NCBI RefSeq assembly: GCF_014202415.1
Contig: NZ_JACHGR010000002.1
Coordinates: 310,001-374,000 of the forward strand
Direction of reading: 5' to 3'
DNA length: 64,000 nt
DNA from: Tolumonas osonensis
GTDB lineage: Bacteria > Pseudomonadota > Gammaproteobacteria > Enterobacterales > Aeromonadaceae
Under the pieces are notes generated by a model that saw only the letters and a list, made by a program, of their open reading frames with translations, ran no database searches and was not told the DNA's origin. Every line of letters starts with the position of its first letter. Within the stretch, counting starts at the first letter, position 1. A program made the translations under genes and the position numbers. Positions 50,803-61,508 of this stretch are shown here, piece after piece.

Positions 50803-51747
50803 ATGACAGGAAAAGTTTGTGTCTTCGGTGCCTTCAACGTCGATGTTGTTGCTCGTCTCAGCCGCTTTCCCCGCCCCGGAGAATCCATGATTGCAGCCAG
50901 CAGCCTGATGGGCGCTGGCGGTAAAGGTGCCAACCAGGCTCTTGCTGCAGCGAGAGCCGGTGCCCGGGTGCATTACATCGGCAAAGTCGGTACGGATTCC
51001 TTTGCGGAATTTGCAAAACATCACCTCGATACCTCAGAAATCAATGTTTGTACGCTTTTCCATAGCCAGGACAAACCAACCGGTAATGCATTGATCTATG
51101 TTTCAGAAGAAAACGGCGAAAACATGATTGGCGTGGACCCGGGCGCAAACCTGACTGTCACGGAACAGGAAATCGAATCCTGTCTGCCTGTTATCAAGTC
51201 TTCTGATTTATTGCTGATCCAGATGGAGAATAACCCCGACGCGATCGTGCGTTTATTGCAGCATGCCCATGACAGCAATGTTTATGTCATTTTGAATCCG
51301 GCCCCCTTCCAGAAAATTCCCGACGAGGCGTTGGCGCTGGCCGATCTGCTCACGCCAAACAGTACCGAAGCAGAGCTGTTGACCGGTATTGAGGTTAATG
51401 ATCTCGATTCGGCAGCACAGGCCGCCCGGGTCTTGCATAACAAGGGCATCAACAACGTTCTGATCACGCTGGGCTTAAAAGGCGCATTACTTTCCACCCC
51501 ATCCGGCCGTACGCATATTCCCGCTTACCCGGCCCATCCGGTAGACACCACCGGTGCCGGCGATGCCTTCAACGGCTCACTTGCCGCTTGTCTGTCGCAG
51601 GGGGAAAAACTGGAGGATGCCGCTTTATTCGCTTCCGCCTATGCCTCCGTCTCGGTCGAACGGGTCGGTGCAGCGCAGGCCATGCCGACCCGGCAGGAAG
51701 CGATGGAAAGAATGCGACAACATGCCTCTCTGGCTGCGGCCTCATAG
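50803..51747 (+). CDS. ribokinase-like PfkB-family sugar kinase
   Basis: 314 residues. N-terminal VCVFGAFNVDVVARLSRFPRPGES, GAGGKGANQALAAARAGA (substrate/lid) and the PfkB signature DTTGAGDAFNGSLAACL (about 255-271) with the catalytic Asp. Substrate is a pentose or ketose; D-ribose or D-ribulose is plausible. The last base is 15 bp before araB. The operon has no RbsABC genes, so it is not a ribose operon in the usual sense. Confidence 0.85.
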   Translation: MTGKVCVFGAFNVDVVARLSRFPRPGESMIAASSLMGAGGKGANQALAAARAGARVHYIGKVGTDSFAEFAKHHLDTSEINVCTLFHSQDKPTGNALIYVSEENGENMIGVDPGANLTVTEQEIESCLPVIKSSDLLLIQMENNPDAIVRLLQHAHDSNVYVILNPAPFQKIPDEALALADLLTPNSTEAELLTGIEVNDLDSAAQAARVLHNKGINNVLITLGLKGALLSTPSGRTHIPAYPAHPVDTTGAGDAFNGSLAACLSQGEKLEDAALFASAYASVSVERVGAAQAMPTRQEAMERMRQHASLAAAS

Positions 51748-51762
51748 CACGGAGAATGCGAG

Positions 51763-53424
51763 ATGTCTGATCCCATTGTTATCGGTCTTGATTTCGGCAG
51801 TGATTCAGTAAGAGCACTCGCAGTCCGTTGCCGGGACGGACAAGAGCTGGCCACACACACGGAGCTCTATCCCCGCTGGCATCTCGGCCAGTATTGTCAG
51901 CCGGTCCGGAACCAGTTCAGACAACATCCGCTGGATTACATCGAATCCATGGAGAAAGTCGTCAGACAAGTTGTCTCCTTACTGGCCCCGGAGCAGGTGG
52001 CAGCGATTTGTGGCATCGGTGTTGACGCGACCGGGTCAACTCCTGCGCCTATCGACGAAACCGGTCAGGTTCTGGCGTTGCGCGAAGAGTTCGCGGATAA
52101 CCCGAATGCCATGTTCCTGCTGTGGAAGGATCATTCCGCCATTGCCGAAGCCGAAGAAATCACCCGCCTGTGCCAGAGTGGCCGATTCCCCGATTACACG
52201 CGTTACAGCGGCGGGGTTTATTCTGCGGAATGGTTCTGGGCAAAGATCCTGCACGTATCCCGCACCGATACCGCCGTACGACAAGCCGCCGTTAACTGGA
52301 TTGAACTGTCGGACTGGATCCCGGCACTGCTGAGCGGAACTCAGTCTCCGGCCGCTATTCGCCGGGGCCGGTGTGCCGCAGGTCATAAATGTTTATGGCA
52401 TCAGGACTGGCATGGTCTGCCCTCACGGGAATTCCTGACCGCACTAGATCCGGTGCTGACTGACAACCTTCAAACGCCCCTGTTCACCGATACATACACC
52501 GCCGATGTGCCTGTCGGCAGGATCACTGCAGAATGGGCAGAACGTCTGGGTCTGCCATCCCGGATCATGATCTCCGGCGGAGCGATTGACTGTCATATGG
52601 GAGCCATCGGGGCCGGAACCCGGCCTAACACCCTGCTGAAAGTCATCGGTACTTCCACCTGCGATATTCTGGTGACTGATTACGCCAGTATTGGCAGCCG
52701 CACCATCGGTGGCATCTGTGGCCAGGTGGATGGCAGTGTTATTCCGGGCATGATTGGGCTCGAAGCCGGACAATCCGCCTTCGGCGATATCTATGCCTGG
52801 TATCAGCGCCTGCTGAGCTGGCCACTGGAAACGCTGATACAGCAATACCCTGAATTACGAACCGCCGTCCGGCAACATGAGCAGAAACTGCTCGCTTCAC
52901 TGACGCAAAGCTGGAGCCTGAATCCGGATCTGTCACACCTCCCGATTGTACTGGATTGGTTTAATGGCCGCCGTACCCCTTACGCCAATCAGCGATTACA
53001 GGGTGTGATCGCCGGACTGAATCTGGCTACCGATGCGCCGGCATTATTCGGTGCACTGGTAGTCGCAACCGCCTGTGGCGCCCGCAACATCATGGAGTGT
53101 CTGACGGAACAGGACATACCGGTCAAGGAAGTCATGGCGCTGGGCGGTATTGCGCGCAAGTCGCCCGTGATCATGCAGGTTTGCGCGGATGTCATGAACC
53201 GTTCCATTCAGGTGGTGGCATCCGATCAATGTTGTGCGCTGGGTGCCGCAATTTGTGCGGCCGTGGCGGCGGATATTTATCCGGCTATCGAAGCCGCCCA
53301 GCAAGAAATGGCCAGTGCCATTGAACACGTTTACTACCCTCAGCCGACCCGGGTTGCTGAATATGAAGTGATTTATCAGCAATACCTGCGGTGGGCAGAG
53401 ACAGCAGAACCGTTACTTAATTAA
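51763..53424 (+). CDS. araB: ribulokinase
   Basis: 553 residues, near the 566 of E. coli AraB, with extensive identity by eye: [102 protein letters not shown] and [15 protein letters not shown]. It phosphorylates ribulose. AraB is known to accept L- and D-ribulose and other ketopentoses. No araA or araD is nearby, so D-ribulose rather than L-arabinose may be the intended substrate. Confidence 0.92.
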   Translation: MSDPIVIGLDFGSDSVRALAVRCRDGQELATHTELYPRWHLGQYCQPVRNQFRQHPLDYIESMEKVVRQVVSLLAPEQVAAICGIGVDATGSTPAPIDETGQVLALREEFADNPNAMFLLWKDHSAIAEAEEITRLCQSGRFPDYTRYSGGVYSAEWFWAKILHVSRTDTAVRQAAVNWIELSDWIPALLSGTQSPAAIRRGRCAAGHKCLWHQDWHGLPSREFLTALDPVLTDNLQTPLFTDTYTADVPVGRITAEWAERLGLPSRIMISGGAIDCHMGAIGAGTRPNTLLKVIGTSTCDILVTDYASIGSRTIGGICGQVDGSVIPGMIGLEAGQSAFGDIYAWYQRLLSWPLETLIQQYPELRTAVRQHEQKLLASLTQSWSLNPDLSHLPIVLDWFNGRRTPYANQRLQGVIAGLNLATDAPALFGALVVATACGARNIMECLTEQDIPVKEVMALGGIARKSPVIMQVCADVMNRSIQVVASDQCCALGAAICAAVAADIYPAIEAAQQEMASAIEHVYYPQPTRVAEYEVIYQQYLRWAETAEPLLN

Positions 53425-53464
53425 TTTTTACCCTTAATTCAGTCTTATCTGACAAGGAGTTACC

Positions 53465-54418
53465 GTGAGCAGTTTGTTAGATCAATTACGTGCCGTTACC
53501 ACCGTCGTTGCCGATACCGGCGAGTTACCTGCAATCAAATTGTATTCCCCGGAAGACGCGACCACCAACCCGTCACTGATTTTAAAAGCCGTTTCTAGTC
53601 CGGAATACGCACCGCTGCTGGAACAGGTGGTGTTTCAGGCAAAACAACTCTCGTCCGAGCAGGCCGTGCAGGTTGAAGAAGCTGCCGACCGGCTGATTGT
53701 CGCCATCGGCTGTGAAGTGCTGAAACATGTACCGGGCCGCATCTCCACCGAAGTCGATGCCCGCCTCTCTTTTGATACACAGGCTACCATCGAAAAAGCC
53801 CGCAAGCTGATTGGCCTGTACGAGTATCAGGGCATTCCACGTTCACGCGTGCTGATCAAGATTGCCTCCACCTGGGAAGGCATCCGCGCCGCGGAACAGC
53901 TGGAGAAAGAAGGCATCAACTGCAACCTGACCCTGCTGTTCTCCTTTGCACAGGCCCGCGCTTGTGCCGAAGCCGGCGCGTTCCTGATTTCGCCGTTTGT
54001 GGGCCGAATCATGGACTGGTACAAAGCCAAAACCGGTGAAACCTATACCGCCGAAACTGATCCGGGTGTGAAGTCCGTGAAAGCGATTTATCAGTATTAC
54101 AAGCAGCACGGTTATAACACCGTAGTGATGGGCGCCAGCTTCCGTAATCTTGGCGAAGTGCTGGCTCTGGCCGGCTGTGACCGCCTGACCATCAGCCCGA
54201 ATCTGTTGCAGGAACTGGGCGAAGCCAGTGGTGAACTGGTACGTCAGTTAGCCGATGACGGTCTGCGTCTGCCACGGCCGGCTCCATTGAGCGAAGCGGC
54301 TTTCCGCTGGCAGCATAATGAAGATGCCATGGCGACCGAGAAACTGGCGGAAGGGATCCGTAATTTTGCGATTGACCAGGTGAAGCTGGAGCAGTTATTG
54401 GCGTCTCGTTTGGCGTGA
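53465..54418 (+). CDS. tal: transaldolase (TalB type)
   Basis: 317 residues, the TalB length. [10 protein letters not shown] near 33-42, and the Schiff-base lysine at Lys132 in [12 protein letters not shown], the same number as in E. coli Tal[29 protein letters not shown] is the family signature. It exchanges dihydroxyacetone units between fructose 6-phosphate and erythrose 4-phosphate. Follows araB by 40 bp with AAGGAG before the GTG start. Together with the transketolase it routes pentulose phosphate to glycolysis. Confidence 0.94.
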   Translation: MSSLLDQLRAVTTVVADTGELPAIKLYSPEDATTNPSLILKAVSSPEYAPLLEQVVFQAKQLSSEQAVQVEEAADRLIVAIGCEVLKHVPGRISTEVDARLSFDTQATIEKARKLIGLYEYQGIPRSRVLIKIASTWEGIRAAEQLEKEGINCNLTLLFSFAQARACAEAGAFLISPFVGRIMDWYKAKTGETYTAETDPGVKSVKAIYQYYKQHGYNTVVMGASFRNLGEVLALAGCDRLTISPNLLQELGEASGELVRQLADDGLRLPRPAPLSEAAFRWQHNEDAMATEKLAEGIRNFAIDQVKLEQLLASRLA

Positions 54419-54456
54419 TTTTGTTTGGGCGTCTGGATTGGTGCTGATGGCGTGTT

Positions 54457-54558
54457 GGGATGCTCGGAACAGCATCCCTGTCTCCTGACACGTCGTAAAC
54501 CCATCCATGGGGACTCCGCCGCGCCATCCTTGGCGCGGAGGGTCATCCGACAGGGATG
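54457..54558. repeat. multi-hairpin palindromic element between tal and tkt
   Basis: GGGATGCT/AGCATCCC (54457-54464 and 54471-54478), CCCAT-CC-ATGGG (54500-54511), and CCGCGCCA/TGGCGCGG (54519-54526 and 54531-54538) are nested inside the outer pair CATCCCTGTC (54473-54482) and GACAGGGATG (54549-54558). This looks like a dispersed REP/BIME-type element. Only one copy is in this window. Confidence 0.6.
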
Positions 54559-54661
54559 TTATTCCTCGTTTTACGTTAGTGATAACACCGTCATTACGCC
54601 AACACCCGTTTCCCGATTTTATTCTCTTAACTATTTTTATGATTGCTGACTGGAGTTTCTG

Positions 54662-56662
54662 ATGAGTTTAAATGCTAAAACCCTCGCCAATGCCGTACGT
54701 ATGCTCAGTGTCGATGCGGTGCAACAGGCTAATTCCGGCCACCCAGGCGCCCCGATGGGCATGGCGGATATCGCTGAAGTACTGTGGCGTCACCACCTGA
54801 AACATAACCCGGCTGACCCGCAGTGGATCAACCGTGACCGTTTTATCTTATCCAACGGCCATGGCTCGATGCTGCTCTACTCCCTGCTGCACCTGACTGG
54901 GTATGACCTGCCGCTGTCTGAGCTGAAACAGTTCCGCCAGCTGCACTCCAAAACCCCGGGCCACCCGGAATACGGTTATGCGCCAGGCGTAGAGACCACC
55001 ACTGGTCCATTGGGACAAGGCATTGCCAATGCGGTGGGCATGGCGCTGGCGGAAAAAACACTGGCGGCACAGTTCAATAAACCGAATCACAATATCGTCG
55101 ACCATTACACCTACACCTTTATGGGTGACGGCTGTCTGATGGAAGGGATTTCACATGAAGTGTGCTCTTTAGCCGGCACCTTAGGCCTCGGTAAACTGAT
55201 CGCCTTCTGGGATGACAATGGTATCTCCATTGACGGTCATGTCGATGGCTGGTTTACCGATGATACTCCGGCGCGCTTCCGTGCCTATGGCTGGCAGGTG
55301 CTGGATTCCGTGGATGGCCATAATCCACAGGAAATCGAGATGGCGATTCAGGAAGCCAAGGCCAATACTTCTCAGCCAACGCTGATTTGCTGCAAAACCA
55401 TCATCGGTTACGGCTCACCGAACAAGTCTGGCAGCCATGACTGTCATGGCGCGCCGCTGGGCAAAGATGAAGTGGCGCATGTGCGCGAGTTCCTGCACTG
55501 GCCGCATGCGCCGTTTGAAATTCCGCAGGACATCTATCAGGCGTGGAACGCCCGGGAACAGGGTGCTCATCAGCAGGCCAGCTGGCAACAGCACTTCAGT
55601 GCTTACCGCGCCGAATACCCTGAGCTGGCCGCGGAACTGCTGCGCCGCAGTCACGGTCAGTTGCCAGTCGACTGGGCCGAGCAGGCACAGGATTACATTA
55701 ACGACCTGCAAGCCAACCCAGCCAATATTGCCTCGCGTCAGGCCAGCCAGAAAGCGCTGAACGCCTATGCCAAAATCCTGCCGGAACTGCTCGGGGGTTC
55801 TGCCGATTTGGCGCCGTCCAACCTGACCCGTCATACCTCTGCATTAGACGTCAGTGCCGAAGTGCCGCAAGGCAACTATCTGCACTATGGCGTACGTGAA
55901 TTTGGTATGTCCGCCATCATGAACGGCGTGGCGCTGCACGGTGGCTTCATTCCGTACGGTGGTACCTTCCTGATGTTTATGGAATATGCCCGTAACGCGG
56001 TGCGCATGGCGGCGCTGATGAAGCAGCGTTCCATCTTCGTTTATACCCACGACTCGATTGGTCTGGGCGAAGACGGCCCGACCCACCAGCCAGTGGAACA
56101 ACTCGCCAGCCTGCGTCTGACGCCGAACATGGAAACCTGGCGTCCGTGTGACCAGGTGGAATCGGCGGTGGCGTGGAGGGAAGCGATTGAGCGCACCAAT
56201 GGCCCGAGTGCGCTGATTTTCAGTCGACAGGCGCTGACGCAGCAGCCGCGTACCCCGCAACAACTGAGTGATATCGAACGTGGCGGTTACACCCTGCTGG
56301 ACTGCGATGGCACGCCGGAGCTGATTATTCTGGCCACCGGTTCCGAGGTCAGTTTGGCAGTTAACGCGGCGAACACGCTGAATGCCGAAGGCCGAAAAGT
56401 CCGCGTGGTCTCCCTGCCCTGCACTGAGCGCTTTGACAAACAATCGGCGGAGTACAAAGAACAGGTGTTGCCGAAGTCAGTCAGAGCGAGACTCGCTATT
56501 GAAGCCGGCATTGCCGATTACTGGCAGCGCTACACCGGTCTCGATGGTGACGTGGTCGGTATGACCAGCTTCGGTGAATCCGCTCCGGCAGAGCAACTGT
56601 TCAAGCTGTTCGGGTTTACCGATGAAAATGTGCTGGAAAAAGCGCGGGCGTTGCTAAGCTGA
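54662..56662 (+). CDS. tkt: transketolase
   Basis: 666 residues (E. coli TktA: 663). [35 protein letters not shown] at the N-terminus, TPP-binding [18 protein letters not shown]...WDDN (about 154-187), the middle domain with [19 protein letters not shown], and a C-terminal domain. It moves two-carbon units between ketose and aldose phosphates. A 243-bp spacer with a hairpin element separates it from tal, so partial uncoupling is possible. A terminator follows. Confidence 0.95.
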   Translation: MSLNAKTLANAVRMLSVDAVQQANSGHPGAPMGMADIAEVLWRHHLKHNPADPQWINRDRFILSNGHGSMLLYSLLHLTGYDLPLSELKQFRQLHSKTPGHPEYGYAPGVETTTGPLGQGIANAVGMALAEKTLAAQFNKPNHNIVDHYTYTFMGDGCLMEGISHEVCSLAGTLGLGKLIAFWDDNGISIDGHVDGWFTDDTPARFRAYGWQVLDSVDGHNPQEIEMAIQEAKANTSQPTLICCKTIIGYGSPNKSGSHDCHGAPLGKDEVAHVREFLHWPHAPFEIPQDIYQAWNAREQGAHQQASWQQHFSAYRAEYPELAAELLRRSHGQLPVDWAEQAQDYINDLQANPANIASRQASQKALNAYAKILPELLGGSADLAPSNLTRHTSALDVSAEVPQGNYLHYGVREFGMSAIMNGVALHGGFIPYGGTFLMFMEYARNAVRMAALMKQRSIFVYTHDSIGLGEDGPTHQPVEQLASLRLTPNMETWRPCDQVESAVAWREAIERTNGPSALIFSRQALTQQPRTPQQLSDIERGGYTLLDCDGTPELIILATGSEVSLAVNAANTLNAEGRKVRVVSLPCTERFDKQSAEYKEQVLPKSVRARLAIEAGIADYWQRYTGLDGDVVGMTSFGESAPAEQLFKLFGFTDENVLEKARALLS

Positions 56663-56700
56663 AACTAACAGTCCGGTAAAAACCGGATAAAAATGACATG

Positions 56701-56739
56701 AACAGGCGGGTTCCTTCACCAGAACCTGCCTGTTTTTTT
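56701..56739 (+). terminator. intrinsic terminator of the ketose operon
   Basis: ACAGGCGGGTTC (about 56702-56713) pairs with GAACCTGCCTGT (56722-56733) with one mismatch, followed by seven T. It lies 39 bp after the tkt stop, before the convergent diguanylate cyclase gene. Confidence 0.85.
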
Positions 56740-56751
56740 GCAGTCAGATAG

Positions 56752-57921
56752 TCAGCCAAAGCGGCGGACCTGGTTCCTGCCGTTTTCTTTTGCCTGATAC
56801 AACGCAATATCCGCCTTCCCGATCGCCTCCTCCAGCGACGCGTATTTTCCTTCAGCCAGATCCACAACACCGATACTCAGTGTGACATGAATAGCGTGCT
56901 GATTAACCTCTATGGGCTGCGCCGCAACCTGGGTCCGGACACGCTCGGCCCAGTTCAAGGCATCGGTTATGCTCGTTTCCGGTAAAACCGCGATGAATTC
57001 CTCCCCCCCATAGCGGGCGAGGATATCGTGATGCCGGATATTTTGCCGGACCCGGGCAGCCACTTCTTTCAAGACGGCATCACCCACCGGATGGCCGTAA
57101 TCGTCATTGATTTTTTTGAAAAAATCGATATCGAGCATGGCGACACTGTAATGTGTCACGGATAGCTTACCGTCAGCGTTAAACAGCGTCGTCGATGATT
57201 GTTCACTCAATCCGTACCGGTTATAGATACCGGTTAATGCATCATAGGAAGCGAATGCCGCCAGCTTCTGCTGCAGCCATTGCGACGTGATCAACATGAT
57301 GCTGAAACTTAAGCCCAGCAGAACGATAATGGCATTAAAAACCAGCAACAAATTGCTGATGTTGGTACTCAGCAAGGAATAGGATGGCTCGTATTGATAG
57401 GTCAAAAAACGCAACAGGGAACCGGTGGTTGCCAGAATACAGGTGACCGCAAACATCAGCCGCCCGGATTCATATTTCGCCCTGTCCTTCAGCGCCTCCC
57501 GGATACACAACAGGCTTTGCATATTGAAGACAAAGGAGACCAGTTCAGCACGTCTTATTTCCGGCACGCCGGCATTCAGCATAAACAGCAACAGCGTTGC
57601 CACCAGAAGAGAAAAAGCCAGCATGGAATAATGAAACGGCTTGATACGCTGGTTATATTTCAGCAAACCCAGCCATAACAGATTGGCACCAATGAAGCTG
57701 AATAAGTTACCGAAAAAGACACTGACCCAGAGCGGCGCATAGGCCCGATAAACGGCAAAAAAGATCCCGAGTGTGAAAAAGCAGAATCCGATCACCCAGT
57801 AAGGCATTCCCGGACAGACATACCGATCCCGCAGTAAAGCAGCCAGTCCGCCGGAGATGAGAAAGCCGATGAAAACGCACATCAGCATCATGCTTTTAAT
57901 ATCGAGATGAATTATATCCAT
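56752..57921 (-). CDS. membrane diguanylate cyclase (GGDEF)
   Basis: 389 residues. About six or seven membrane helices occupy residues 1-215, a region with no recognised sensor domain. The GGDEF domain runs from about 222 to 385. Its active-site motif is GGEEF (305-309), and an inhibitory site RHHD (296-299) lies five residues upstream, so product inhibition is expected. It makes cyclic di-GMP from GTP. No phosphodiesterase is attached. It appears monocistronic and converges with tkt. Confidence 0.9.
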   Translation of the reverse strand: MDIIHLDIKSMMLMCVFIGFLISGGLAALLRDRYVCPGMPYWVIGFCFFTLGIFFAVYRAYAPLWVSVFFGNLFSFIGANLLWLGLLKYNQRIKPFHYSMLAFSLLVATLLLFMLNAGVPEIRRAELVSFVFNMQSLLCIREALKDRAKYESGRLMFAVTCILATTGSLLRFLTYQYEPSYSLLSTNISNLLLVFNAIIVLLGLSFSIMLITSQWLQQKLAAFASYDALTGIYNRYGLSEQSSTTLFNADGKLSVTHYSVAMLDIDFFKKINDDYGHPVGDAVLKEVAARVRQNIRHHDILARYGGEEFIAVLPETSITDALNWAERVRTQVAAQPIEVNQHAIHVTLSIGVVDLAEGKYASLEEAIGKADIALYQAKENGRNQVRRFG

Positions 57922-58031
57922 ATAAAGCCGGCAAATAAGCGTTATATAAAATGTACCTTATATCCGGCCCGGATGCGCACTGGTTTAACGAATTTAACCG
58001 GCTTTCTCTGAGACTCATCAGAAAATGACCG

Positions 58032-58181
58032 CTAACGAATCCATTTTGCAATGTTCCATCCCATCTGCAGGGCCAGCGCAGACAATCGTTCCGCCGGATT
58101 GATCGCCCATGGATTGGCGACTGTTTCCAACAAAGGCACATCATTGATGGAATCGCTGTAACCATAGCTGTCTTCCAGTGA
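58032..58181 (-). pseudogene. 3' remnant of a HAD-family phosphatase gene
   Basis: Reading the minus strand, about 48 codons ending at the TAG at 58032-58034 encode LEDSYGYSDSINDVPLLE and later NPAERLSALALQMGWNIAKW. The YSDSINDxPLLE motif is motif IV of HAD-IB (SerB-like) hydrolases. An in-frame stop lies just upstream and no catalytic DxD is present, so only the gene's end survives. It sits in the 270-bp space between the diguanylate cyclase and the P-type ATPase. Confidence 0.65.
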
Positions 58182-58191
58182 TTAACTCAGG

Positions 58192-60852
58192 CTAGTCACT
58201 AAAATAACGCCGCACTATCCATTTCCGGCCTTCTTCAAGAAGGCCAATCCCCATCGCCAGTACGATCATCAGTCCCCATACCGACAGATCCAGCGGGTAC
58301 GTGCCAAACAAAGCATTGCCCCACGGGGTATAAACAACCAGCAGGATCAGGGCGACTTCGACAAGGATCCCCTGCCACAGCAGCGGGTTATAATCCAGTT
58401 TCAGTGAAAACACAGAGCTGCGCGGATGCCGGCAGATAAAAAGATTAACGATTTGCGCCATGACAATGGCCGCCAGACAGGCCGTCGTCGCCTGCATATA
58501 CATTGGATCAGACTTGCCCGGCATGACGCCATATTCCCAGCCCGACTGATTCAAGACAAAGAAGAAGACAAATAACGAAGCAGCGGCCTCCAGCATCCCC
58601 AGCCACAAATAGGCCCGGGCCACCAGCCCCCAGGATAACAGTCGCTCTTTGGCGGGTCTGGGCGGTTGTTGCATCAGTTTTTTATCGGAAGGTTCGGCAC
58701 CCAGCGCCAGCGCCGGCAACATATCGGTCCCTAAATCCACGGCCAGGATCTGAATGATCGTCAGCGGCAGCGGAATTTTAAACAGCACAAAGGCAATATA
58801 AGGCAGGATTTCCGGGATATTGGAAGTCAGAATGTAAGTCATGAACTTGCGGATATTTTCAAAAACAGTTCTGCCCTCCTCGATCGCATTCACGATACTG
58901 GCAAAGTTATCATCCAGCAGAATGATGTCCGACGCTTCTTTCGCCACATCGGTACCGGCGACCCCCATGGCAATACCGATATCCGCAATTTTCAGTGCTG
59001 GCGCGTCATTCACCCCGTCTCCGGTGACAGCCACAATTTCCTTTTTCCTTTTCAGGGCCTTGACCACGTGCATCTTCTGTTCAGCTGTCACCCTGGCAAA
59101 AATCACCTCCGGACTTTCCAGTAACAGGTGCAGGTGAGCCCCCGTCATTTTGCGTAACGCCTCGCCCTGCAATACCAGCGGATGTTCCGTTTTTACCAGG
59201 CCAATCTGCCGGGCAATCGCCACCGCTGTCTGCGGATGATCGCCCGTCACCATGATGACTCTGATCCCGGCGGTATGGCAGCGTTCAATGGCCTCTTTCA
59301 CCTCGGGACGCGGCGGGTCCTGCAAGCCGATCAGCGCGGAAAAAGTCATCTCCCTTTCCTGCGGCATCTGCTCCGGTTCCAGCCGGCAATAGGCAAACGC
59401 CAGCACCCGCAATCCCTCTCTGGCCATCGTATTCTGCGCGGTAATAATCTGTTCCTGCCCGGCAGAATCAAGCTCCCGGATATTTCCCCGACTCTCGATA
59501 TGACGGCATCGTGGCAAGACGGTTTCCGGTGCCCCCTTGCAATAGAGCCAGCGAACGCCTTCGTGTTCAATCACCACCGACATGCGTTTGCGTTCACTGT
59601 CAAAAGCGATCTCCGATTCAACCGGAATATCCCCGAAGTCATGGCTTTTTCTGCCAAACTCGGCCAGCGCAATCTCCATCGGATCACCCAGCAGCACATA
59701 ATGCTTTCCCTGCAGGCTCTTTTTCAGGTTATGACAATACTGCGCATTCTGGATCAGCCGGATTTCATGCTCATATTGGGCATGTGCTTCAACAGGAACG
59801 AGTTGCTCGTGAATATAAATCTGTGTGGCGGTCATCTTGTTCTGAGTCAGGGTGCCGGTTTTGTCTGAACAGATCACTGTGGTGGAGCCCAGTGTTTCAA
59901 CCGCCGTCAGATGACGCACCAGCGCATTGCGTTTCGCCATCCGCTGCGTTGCCATGGCCAGACTGAGAGTGACCGTCGGCAGCAACCCTTCCGGGACATT
60001 CGCCACAATGATCCCAATGGCAAACATCAGACTGGTCCAGAACGACAATCCGATCGCAGTTCCAATCGCAAAGAAGAGTATCCCCAGAATAGCCGCAAAG
60101 GCCGCCACCAGCTTCGAAAGCCGGGCAATTTCCAGTTGCAGATGGGAAACGCTTTCTTTTTCTGCCTGCGTGAGATGGGCGATCTGACCAAACTCCGTGT
60201 GTCGTCCGGTTGCAAAGACCACCGCACGGCACTGACCGGAGACCACCCAGGTCCCCGCCAGCAGAATATTGGCCGCTGCCAGGTGTGAGGTTTCCGTCAC
60301 CGCATCGGCCATTCTGGCTTTTGGCTGTGATTCCCCGGTGATCGTCGAGATATTGACCCGTACCCCGGCGGATTCAATCAGCCGGCAATCCGCCGGAATG
60401 TTGTCACCTTCCTCCAGCACGATGCAGTCTCCCGGCACCAGCATTTCCGCTGGTACCGTCTGCAGTTTGCCACTGCGGCACACCAGCGCCTGTTGTGGCA
60501 ACAACTTGGTCAGTGCCGCAATTGCCCGCTCGGCACGGTATTCCTGCCAGAAAGAGAACACACCGTTAATGAGAATAACGCCGAGGATGGCAACGCCCAG
60601 CAGAAACATCCCTTCGCCGGGTGCCTGACTTTCGGCCCAGAACGCCAGTCCGGCGGCCAGCCACAGAATAATGGCAAAAAAGTGGGTAAATTCCTGAATA
60701 AAACTCAACCAGACCGACTGACGCTTGATCTCTTCCAGCTTGTTATAGCCAAACTCTTTCAGCCGACGCTGTGCTTCCGCCGAGCTCAATCCCTCTTCCG
60801 ATGTGCGCAGACTGTCCAGCGCTTCCTTGACAGACAAATTGGCGATAAACAT
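58192..60852 (-). CDS. P2-type cation-transporting ATPase
   Basis: 886 residues. The A domain has ITGES (about 171-175), and membrane segment 4 has VANVPEGLLPTVTL (about 282-296), the motif of the Na+/K+-ATPase-like (P2C) branch. The phosphorylated Asp330 lies in ICSDKTGTLTQN, and the hinge is VTGDGVNDAP. The C-terminal membrane domain has DLGTDMLPALALGAEPSD and is about six helices. It exports a monovalent or divalent cation; the ion is not determinable from sequence, though this branch often handles Na+ or Ca2+. Start ATG 60852. Confidence 0.87.
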   Translation of the reverse strand: MFIANLSVKEALDSLRTSEEGLSSAEAQRRLKEFGYNKLEEIKRQSVWLSFIQEFTHFFAIILWLAAGLAFWAESQAPGEGMFLLGVAILGVILINGVFSFWQEYRAERAIAALTKLLPQQALVCRSGKLQTVPAEMLVPGDCIVLEEGDNIPADCRLIESAGVRVNISTITGESQPKARMADAVTETSHLAAANILLAGTWVVSGQCRAVVFATGRHTEFGQIAHLTQAEKESVSHLQLEIARLSKLVAAFAAILGILFFAIGTAIGLSFWTSLMFAIGIIVANVPEGLLPTVTLSLAMATQRMAKRNALVRHLTAVETLGSTTVICSDKTGTLTQNKMTATQIYIHEQLVPVEAHAQYEHEIRLIQNAQYCHNLKKSLQGKHYVLLGDPMEIALAEFGRKSHDFGDIPVESEIAFDSERKRMSVVIEHEGVRWLYCKGAPETVLPRCRHIESRGNIRELDSAGQEQIITAQNTMAREGLRVLAFAYCRLEPEQMPQEREMTFSALIGLQDPPRPEVKEAIERCHTAGIRVIMVTGDHPQTAVAIARQIGLVKTEHPLVLQGEALRKMTGAHLHLLLESPEVIFARVTAEQKMHVVKALKRKKEIVAVTGDGVNDAPALKIADIGIAMGVAGTDVAKEASDIILLDDNFASIVNAIEEGRTVFENIRKFMTYILTSNIPEILPYIAFVLFKIPLPLTIIQILAVDLGTDMLPALALGAEPSDKKLMQQPPRPAKERLLSWGLVARAYLWLGMLEAAASLFVFFFVLNQSGWEYGVMPGKSDPMYMQATTACLAAIVMAQIVNLFICRHPRSSVFSLKLDYNPLLWQGILVEVALILLVVYTPWGNALFGTYPLDLSVWGLMIVLAMGIGLLEEGRKWIVRRYFSD

Positions 60853-61065
60853 GGTCCAAATCCGATCTTTTCACTGTTTTTATAGTGATAAGCGTAGTTC
60901 AGAACCAGGAATGTCTCTATGTAAGCGACTGACACACAACCGGAAATATTCTGTTCGTTTTATGTTCGGTGACCTGCAGCATAGACTTTTGCCGTAAAGC
61001 CTACTAATAATGAGGAAAATTTTTTAATCCATAAAATACAGAGCATTAAACAGGAGAACACCAAC

Positions 61066-61503
61066 ATGAATATGCATTTCAAGCCACGCAGGGCAACCTG
61101 TATCGTGGAATGCGACCATGGCATTTTACTGACTGACACCGGGCACGACATGATCCTGCTGCCGGGCGGACAGGCTAACCGGGGGGAATCCCGTCTTGCC
61201 GCTGCGATCCGCGAGCTGAAAGAAGAGACCAATCTGCAGGCGCATGCCGCGATCTTCCTGTTCGATTATGAATCGCGCTCAAACCGGCACAAGGTGTTTT
61301 ACCTGATTGCGACCGGCACACCGATCCCGATGGATGATGCCAAGGCACTGTATTATTCCGATACGATACCAGCCGATAAAGCCGCCAAACTGTCACCGGC
61401 CACAAAAGCGATCATGGAACAATTCAAGACCGTCAAAGCCGAACATCAGCATCATCTGGATGCGTTGCGGGAGATCTGTCTGCGCGACAGACTGCCGCTG
61501 TAA
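61066..61503 (+). CDS. Nudix hydrolase
   Basis: 145 residues. The Nudix box is GGQANRGESRLAAAIRELKE followed by ETNL (about 31-54), matching GxxxxxExxxxxxxREUxEE except that the last Gly is Asn. It hydrolyses a nucleoside diphosphate linked to another group; the substrate is unknown. ATG 61066 follows CAGGAGAA. Converges closely with the sirtuin gene, 5 bp between stops. Confidence 0.82.
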   Translation: MNMHFKPRRATCIVECDHGILLTDTGHDMILLPGGQANRGESRLAAAIRELKEETNLQAHAAIFLFDYESRSNRHKVFYLIATGTPIPMDDAKALYYSDTIPADKAAKLSPATKAIMEQFKTVKAEHQHHLDALREICLRDRLPL

Positions 61504-61508
61504 CCGAT

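Noticed and set aside
54192-54546. Two minus-strand frames across the end of tal and the hairpin element
   Set aside because: They run through the palindromic element and antisense to tal; likely chance open frames in GC-rich sequence.
57896-58165. 89-residue frame on the minus strand
   Set aside because: It is out of frame with the recognisable HAD remnant and overlaps the diguanylate cyclase start; no ribosome binding site.
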